Positions 58,186 to 64,000 of a DNA stretch of 64,000 bases are shown piece by piece. The translations under genes were made by a program, and so were the position numbers. This DNA is from Lactifluus volemus (lineage: Eukaryota; Basidiomycota; Agaricomycetes; Russulales; Russulaceae): the NCBI GenBank assembly GCA_022376515.1, contig WTXI01000124.1, forward strand, positions 43,072 through 107,071, written 5' to 3'. Each line of letters begins with the position of its first letter. Position 1 is the stretch's first letter. The notes beneath the pieces were generated by a model. That model searched no databases and was not told the DNA's origin. It worked only from the letters and a program-made list of their open reading frames with translations.

Positions 58186-60120
58186 TCACCAGAACCTTGT
58201 CTTATGCCAATCGATACCGCACGCAGCCCGCAGCATCACCACATTAGACGTCATGGTGGAAAACTGAAAAACTCTGCGGATCAAAAAAAAAAACACCTTA
58301 ACAGCTCTGTGATCACCGAGTCGACGCACCCCATTACCGATAAATATCTCCGACCGCTGCGCAATGGCCATGTCCACCGCCTGCGAATTGTGCCTCTGCT
58401 CACGCGTCAGCCGCAAGTCTCGGCTGGTCCCTATATGCTCCCATTCGTCCATGCCCTGGGTCCGCGCATCCTCTTGAAGGGCGTTCTTCAGCTCTTGAAG
58501 CCACTCGGGCCGCCCGTCAGCACGCACACGCGCCTGAGCGTCGTCATGGACAAGAACGAGGCACGCACATCGCGCACACGTGAGACTATCTGATCTATCT
58601 CGGGGAAGCAATGCGCACGGTACCGTGCGAGCTCTTCAGGCGGTGCGTGGCCCTGACTGTGCACGGCTGGAGGGAGGAACCGGCCCGGTAATCCGGGGAA
58701 CTCGTTGAAGCCCATGAAACGTGCCGACCAATTGGCGATATCTTTACAGTGCTCGAGGTAGTCTCCGCGTCGGATGTGTAAAGCAAGAAAACATGAGAGG
58801 GTTGTAGGAGCAGAAGACGGAACGAAATCAGATGGAGTGGAGTCGGAAAGCGCGGGGTGGATGATAGGTGCGTTCGCGGCAAGCGGAGCAGTTACGAGGG
58901 GTGACCAGGAAATGTGTGTCAGGATTGGGGATGTGACAAGCGAAGCCATATGTCAAGTAACCGTTTTGAAGTCCCGATTAACCTATTCCGGCCTGATCAG
59001 TTTACGAGAACGGGGTAGCAAGGAGAGATCCAAACCATAAATAGAAGATCTGCCCTGAATGCTCTTTGATCTCGACGCAGCGATCCTCAATCTTCTCTAG
59101 TTTGTCAATCCACACCTGTAGTGTCGTTGCAGCAGAAGGTTCTGATATCCCACCATTGATTTCTGTAGAATCGCTTATAGTGGGGTTAGGGCATACTTCA
59201 TTGAAGAACTCGGGAACGACCGCGGATGGTGGAAATGGATCTCCGGCGACCGGGCCTGAGTTCGGGAGTGGAATTGCAGCACGAGTAATATACGTGGGAA
59301 AAGCGACGTAACGGAGAGCAGCGCGGTTAAGGGCACACGCGTGGGGATCGGCTTGCCATTGTAATTGGAGAAGTCGTTGGATGTCTTGTCCCAAGTATAG
59401 TTCTCAAATACGTAACTACTACCCGAGGGGAAGAACAGAAAAAGGAAGTTGTGTGAATACACGCGCACAGAAAGATACACGTCCGGCCGGGAGAAGGCGA
59501 CACGAATATGACAGTGAAAGGAGGTATCCATCCTTTTAGCAAGGTATGCGAGGTGTGCGTTCAACACCATCTCCTGCATCGCATTCCCCCATCCTAGACC
59601 TTTGAATCGTTCAATTCAGTAACTTGAAACAGGAAGACTGCGGAAACGCACCCCAGACGTGGTTTGAAAAACATATGTACCGACCTTCCCTGCGTTGTGG
59701 ATAAGGCAGGTCGGGGTCATGCTGAGGCAAGCGTTTCTCCCTAATGTGCCATTCGTAGAAGCGTGGAGGGTTCTTGCCGCTTTCTGACTTGGGGAGATCC
59801 TTCAAAAAGACAAGTAGTTCATCCTGGCTCGAGCTATCGAGATGGAATAAGAGAGCTATTGTGCCAAGGATGACCAGGCCAAAGAAGGAGCTTCGAAACG
59901 ACGGGGAATGAAAGGGCGGGGTCGAAAGGGAGAGGAATATGGCTTTTCGTGGGAGACTGGGCCAGGAAGACTCTGTGTTACCGGAGCAGCATATAAAGAG
60001 GTAAAACCTGGCAAAGTCGTGTTGCTCCGAGTTAGTTGCGAGGGCTCGGGAATTTAATGTCATCGTGCTGCAATTAGCGGTATAACTTCCCGATCGAGCT
60101 GAAACCCAGCTTCGCAACAT
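58186..60120 (-). pseudogene. fucosyltransferase-like gene, copy C (broken differently)
   Basis: Most informative copy. It keeps the segments lost in A and B (KEHSGQIFYLW; HIRRGDYLEHCKDIANWSAR; LKNALQEDART) and the final TRFW stop at 58186. It has its own lesions: one base less in the run encoding PRRFRSS (about 59905), which puts the N-terminus out of frame, and a 4-base deletion at LTNGRPEW, read here as LTGGPSGFKS and stop (about 58520). The helix FRSSFFGLVILGTIALLFHL and the sequence HIRRGD support a Golgi type II fucosyltransferase-like ancestor. The start codon is unclear. Confidence 0.8.
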
Positions 60121-60214
60121 GGGACGAGCCAGCAGTCATCCTACATCTGGACACGATCCAGCCTTTTTATGACGATTGAACGCTACAAACATACAGATGA
60201 GAACTGTTATGGGA

Positions 60215-61329
60215 TACAGCATTGATTTTATTTTCTTCAGTTTCTTACCCACTTTTACGATTACCGTTATCGCAGCGACCGACTTAGATCGCGGGTGTCG
60301 TCAAGCGCGTCGACGTGAAGACCCAAAACACGCCTGCGTAGTTTCGGCGAGTTCCGGTTTATATTCTCACGCCTCCCACACCTGAACCGGACTAACTTAG
60401 CGATGCTTGTAACAAAAAAAGGTCCTTTTCCCATAGATTTCACAGTACTATCATTCGGAGTTGTACCCGTTGCTTCATCCACTGTCCTCTGTAATCACAA
60501 GCACATTCAATATATCTACCGTAAGGATGTGCTACACAACGCATCGTATGCATCGTGCTCCGAGTGGATGCATGTCAGAGACGATCCACTTCAGAGTGGA
60601 GTACACGTATCCCCTCCTTGAGAGGAGAGAGACGGAGGATGGGTGGGTACCATGGGGTATCTTGTGGAGGAAATCATCATAGCCACCAAAAGGGCAAACG
60701 AGAGCCGGCATGACTGTGGCAAAGTACCATCAAGGGAATGCGAAACTAATCGTCATGGACTCACCCCGAAGCAAGATGGGATGGAAAAAAAAAAAAACTA
60801 AGCAGGAAGTGGGGGAAGGAAGTTGACCCTACTTGCAGTTGAGTAACGTACAGCTGTGGTAGCGAGGCGCGCGATGAAGCGGGGTCAAAGGTGGACACTA
60901 GTTGTCGCTCCAACTCGACCTTGGTGGTTCTGAAACACGCCAGATGAATATAATGGCAGCAAGTACGACGGTACCGGGTGATGATGAAGAAAAATGAGAT
61001 TAGAGATGTACCGATGTACCAAGCCAGGACGCACGTCAACAGTCGTCTCAATCTACAACTCACAAAATTTCCTTCTCCAACTAGCTCAGTCACGGCTGAA
61101 CGGGGAGAAAATATATAGGGAGGAGCCATCCACACCTGTGATATCATGGAAAAATATGAGAACAGCGTACACTCGATATCTTGGTGACTAACGAAAGTTA
61201 ATGAGACGAGAAGATATAAGGATCGAGGTATGATTATAGGCGGTGCATCCATGTCAGCGGCGGGAGTGGCGTTTGTAAGGTAGCAAATAGGACCCGGGAA
61301 GTGCTTTGTAGTGTCAGGGGCACTTATCC
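60215..61329. repeat. NLR upstream module, copy 4
   Basis: Fourth copy, ahead of NLR5. From about 60650 it shows many single-base losses relative to the other copies (for example GTGGAGG for GTGGGAGG), continuing into NLR5. Confidence 0.75.
61290..61329 (+). promoter_or_regulatory. conserved NLR promoter element, copy 4
   Basis: Same element with GACCCGGGAAGTG (two C fewer) and CACTTATCC. It lies 48 bp before the NLR5 ATG. Confidence 0.45.
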
Positions 61330-61376
61330 TTGGATATCCGCCTACCGCCTCCCGTTCTCTACACACCACTACCACC

Positions 61377-64000
61377 ATGGCCCACTCTCCTCGGCGACTA
61401 ACTCATATTCACGCTTTCAGCCTATCATTAATCAAGCTCTGCAAGATATAGGAATACCACCGGGAAAGACCTCCATCTCATCCACTATTTCGCGATCTAA
61501 CCACCTGCAACTCTGCCGGTGCTATCCTTGGGTCCTACAAAGGCAACTTCTGGGTATGATACACCCGGGGGTAGCCAGAATCATCCAAGTGGCCATGGCT
61601 TGGCACGACAGTAGATGTACTCAGCCAGGTTTTACAGACCATTGGCTCTGGCATTGGTACAGTAAGTCCTTGAAGTTCCGCAAATAGGCTCCAATCACTG
61701 CTCTTACTAGTGTTATAGGTATATCCTCTGCGGGGGTGATGTTTTTGCATTTGCATACTCCTTCCGTAAGTGTCTCGCTTCATCGTTTTGTGGGGCGATG
61801 TAACGCCATGCTTTTTAGGTGGCCAAGGCATTCGGCGCTAGTCACGCTCTACTCTAGGCTCACTCTCTGAGCTCTTTGAGCACATCGTCAAGTTCCTCAA
61901 GCGCCTTGAGACTTATATGAAGGATCCGCCGATCCCGGAATACAGGAGTGATTGTCAAGGTCATGCCGAAGTCCTTTCTGTCTAGCTGTCGCGACAAAGG
62001 TGATCGAGCAGCGGCCAATACGTAAGTTGATCACTAATGACGAACAATGGGGTTGACTGAAGCGTGTAAAGAAACGTTTTTCAGCAAGCTTGTGGGATAT
62101 ACTGTTATTGACGACGCGCTGGATCGCTTAGACAAGTGACGCGAGAGGGGCTCTCACGGTGGCTACACATGCTCTGGATGCGGCACATCGGGTGAAGGAT
62201 AAAGTCATAGGCATCGCCGACGAGGTAAAGGGCGTTGAGAGCAGGGTTCACTGGCATTGAAGGGAAATGAAGCCGTTTCGTGACATCCTGGACAGTGTGT
62301 ATCTTTGTCTCGCCGGTCTTTGATACATTCTTAATGTGCACACAATCGGATAAGACCCTAGCAGCCTGGAGTCCCCGGACCGTACGCGATCTCGCCATAA
62401 CTCCATCATGTGCTCGAAACACTTAAACCTTTCCAGGGAACAAGTTGCGGTCGGCCTTAGAGAATGGCTATACCCCAGATCCTTCTGTAAATTACAGAAA
62501 TGCGCTTGAATCGTACACAAAGAACAACGACGTGGTTCACTCAAGGTGACACGTTTGCAGATTGGAAAAAGTCTGGCTCTCTGATGTGGATATACGGAAG
62601 CGTACGCTCTCTCGTGCTTTCACTTCGCTGCTTGCTGATAGACTTCGGTTGAATAGCTGGTTCTGGAAAGGTATTCTGACGTATGTTTCTCTCCAATCTC
62701 CTGATTTCAGTAATATGTTTCTAGTTCGCGGTCATTCAAGTATCGACGGCCCTTCGACACTGGCTCAGCATTTCTAGCGTTTTCTTTTTCGACTTTAAGG
62801 ACGCAGAAAAGCAAGATGTATATGGCCTACTTTCGTCTTCCTTATCCAACTCTCCGATCAATCCGATTCATATTGCGACAGCTTCTTGCCTTGTATTCGT
62901 CACATCGTCGCGGTTCCGAGTCCCCAAGCCAGGATACAACGGCCCTTATGGAATGCCTCAAAGAGATGCTCGTTTCAGCTGGACAAGTCCCAGTTTATCT
63001 TGTTATCGACGCCCTTGATGATGTCCCGATCTTATGGGCTACCATCACCGGTGGAAAGGTCCTTGAGCTTGTGAAAGGACTCGTCGAGTGCGCCTTCCAG
63101 ATTTGCGGCTGTTTGTCACCAGTCGCCCGAGAGCGACATCCGGGCTGTTCTTGATCCCTCACTTGTACTTCCTTATCCCTTCACGACCAGAGGACAGAGA
63201 CAGACATAGTCTATTTATCAACATGTTATTGACTCGGAGGCGACGATGAAGCGATGGCGAGAGGAAGACAAGACCTTGGTTATACGGACACTCTCAGACA
63301 GGGCTGGTGGGATGTGAGGAGATCACTGTCTATCTGTTACACTTCCTCATATTTTTGAGCAGGTTTCGCTGGGTGTATTGCCAGCTTGAGCGGCTACGTC
63401 GCTGTATTGTGTCAAGTGTGCGGGCCATCCTTGAAGAACTGCCCGAATCCCTTGATGAGACATATGTGCGCATACTCCGAGAGATTGCCAAAGAGAATCG
63501 AGAATACGCATATCGTCTTTTGCAATGTCTCACGGTCGCTACCCGCCCTCTTCGTGTTGAGGAACTCGCAGAAGTTATTGCGATAGACTTCACCATGCAA
63601 GGGACTCCGATACTCAACGGTGATTTGCGCTGGGAGGATCAAGAAGAAGCGATTCTATTGGCATGCTCCAGTCTAGTCGCAGTCATTAGGTACAAGGTTC
63701 TCGGGTTGTTCAATTTTCGCATTTCTCGGTCAAGGAATTCCTCACGTCGGACCGGCTTGCCGGCTTAGAAGATGCTTCATATTATTATGTTCAGCCGGAA
63801 CCTGCCCACCTAGTGATGGCACAAGCTTGCCTCGCTGTCTTGCTTCGGTTGGCGGATGAGGGCATGAAGAGCTTTCCTCTAGCCGATTATGCGCAGCACA
63901 TCTCGGTAACCATGCGGAGTTCGGGGATGTGATATCACACATACGAGATGGGCTCGACACTCTGTTTGACTCCGAGAAACCCCACTCGACTGCTTGGCTC
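61377..64000 (+). pseudogene. NLR5: Goodbye-NACHT-(ankyrin), multiply frameshifted, partial
   Basis: Starts with the family ATGGCCCACTCTCC and follows NLR2-4 through the Goodbye region, the Walker A exon (CTGGTTCTGGAAAGGTATTCTGAC, so GSGKS is damaged by a one-base loss), Walker B (VYLVIDALDD) and the helical region, running off the window before the ankyrin repeats. One-base and few-base deletions are scattered through almost every exon, so no long frame survives until 63307-63680. From there FRWVYCQLERLRRCIVSS to LACSSLVAVI reads normally for about 120 residues, then another deletion near 63690 breaks it. Deletions far outnumber insertions, which may mean decay or poor consensus quality. Confidence 0.8.

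Noticed and set aside
1..64000. CRISPR arrays, bacterial-type operons, ribosomal RNA or clear tRNA genes
   Set aside because: None was seen by eye. The tandem structures present are eukaryotic gene duplications and simple repeats. A tRNA could be missed without a covariance search.

Overview
The window looks like an accessory, duplication-rich segment of a filamentous basidiomycete (Agaricomycetes) genome. The evidence is direct: genes carry many short GT-AG introns of about 45-60 nt, and several families are typical of mushroom-forming fungi (F-box/LRR-type proteins, Goodbye-NACHT-ankyrin receptors, GH3 beta-glucosidase with small exons, membrane fucosyltransferase-like proteins, single-exon orphan families). 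I cannot name the species. Exon coordinates given here were worked out by hand from splice consensus, reading-frame closure and comparison between copies; there is no transcript evidence.

Layout. (1) 1-4.8 kb is repeat territory: pyrimidine-rich tracts, a 16-copy hexanucleotide, AT-rich stretches full of GCTTAA/TTAAGC, an element bounded by a perfect 17-bp inverted repeat (1695-4181), LTR-like promoter sequence, and a regular array of six TGA(C/G)TCA sites. (2) 4.8-6.2 kb holds an intact 8-exon short-chain dehydrogenase on the minus strand. (3) 7-23 kb looks like a decayed tandem duplication of a larger unit [small unknown gene - GH3 beta-glucosidase - UBE2S-like E2]: a GH3 pseudogene, a first copy of the unknown gene, a single-exon orphan gene, a GH3/E2 chimeric remnant, a second copy of the unknown gene, then an intact 9-exon GH3 gene and an intact E2 gene. 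(4) 23.5-27 kb has an F-box-like pseudogene and a gene for a mucin-like single-pass membrane protein with long Thr-Pro and Ser/Thr repeats. 27-29.5 kb is nearly empty.

(5) 29.5-64 kb is the main feature: five Goodbye-NACHT-ankyrin (NLR/STAND) receptor genes in a row on the plus strand. NLR1 is the diverged member. NLR2 to NLR5 sit in a tandem array with a period of about 8.5-8.6 kb, each unit made of an upstream module, an NLR gene and a convergent fucosyltransferase-like gene on the minus strand. NLR1 and NLR2 are open end to end (1366 and 1448 codons as spliced here); NLR3 and NLR4 lose their last ankyrin repeats to a frameshift or stop; NLR5 is riddled with small deletions and runs off the window. 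All three fucosyltransferase copies are broken, two of them by the same inherited lesions.

How the genes may work together: fungal NLRs of this architecture are thought to sense non-self or damage through the C-terminal repeats, oligomerise through NACHT and signal through the N-terminal domain. The array therefore looks like a recently expanded receptor family with varying ankyrin blocks, carrying along a dying passenger gene. That the fucosyltransferase has any functional link to the receptor is speculation.
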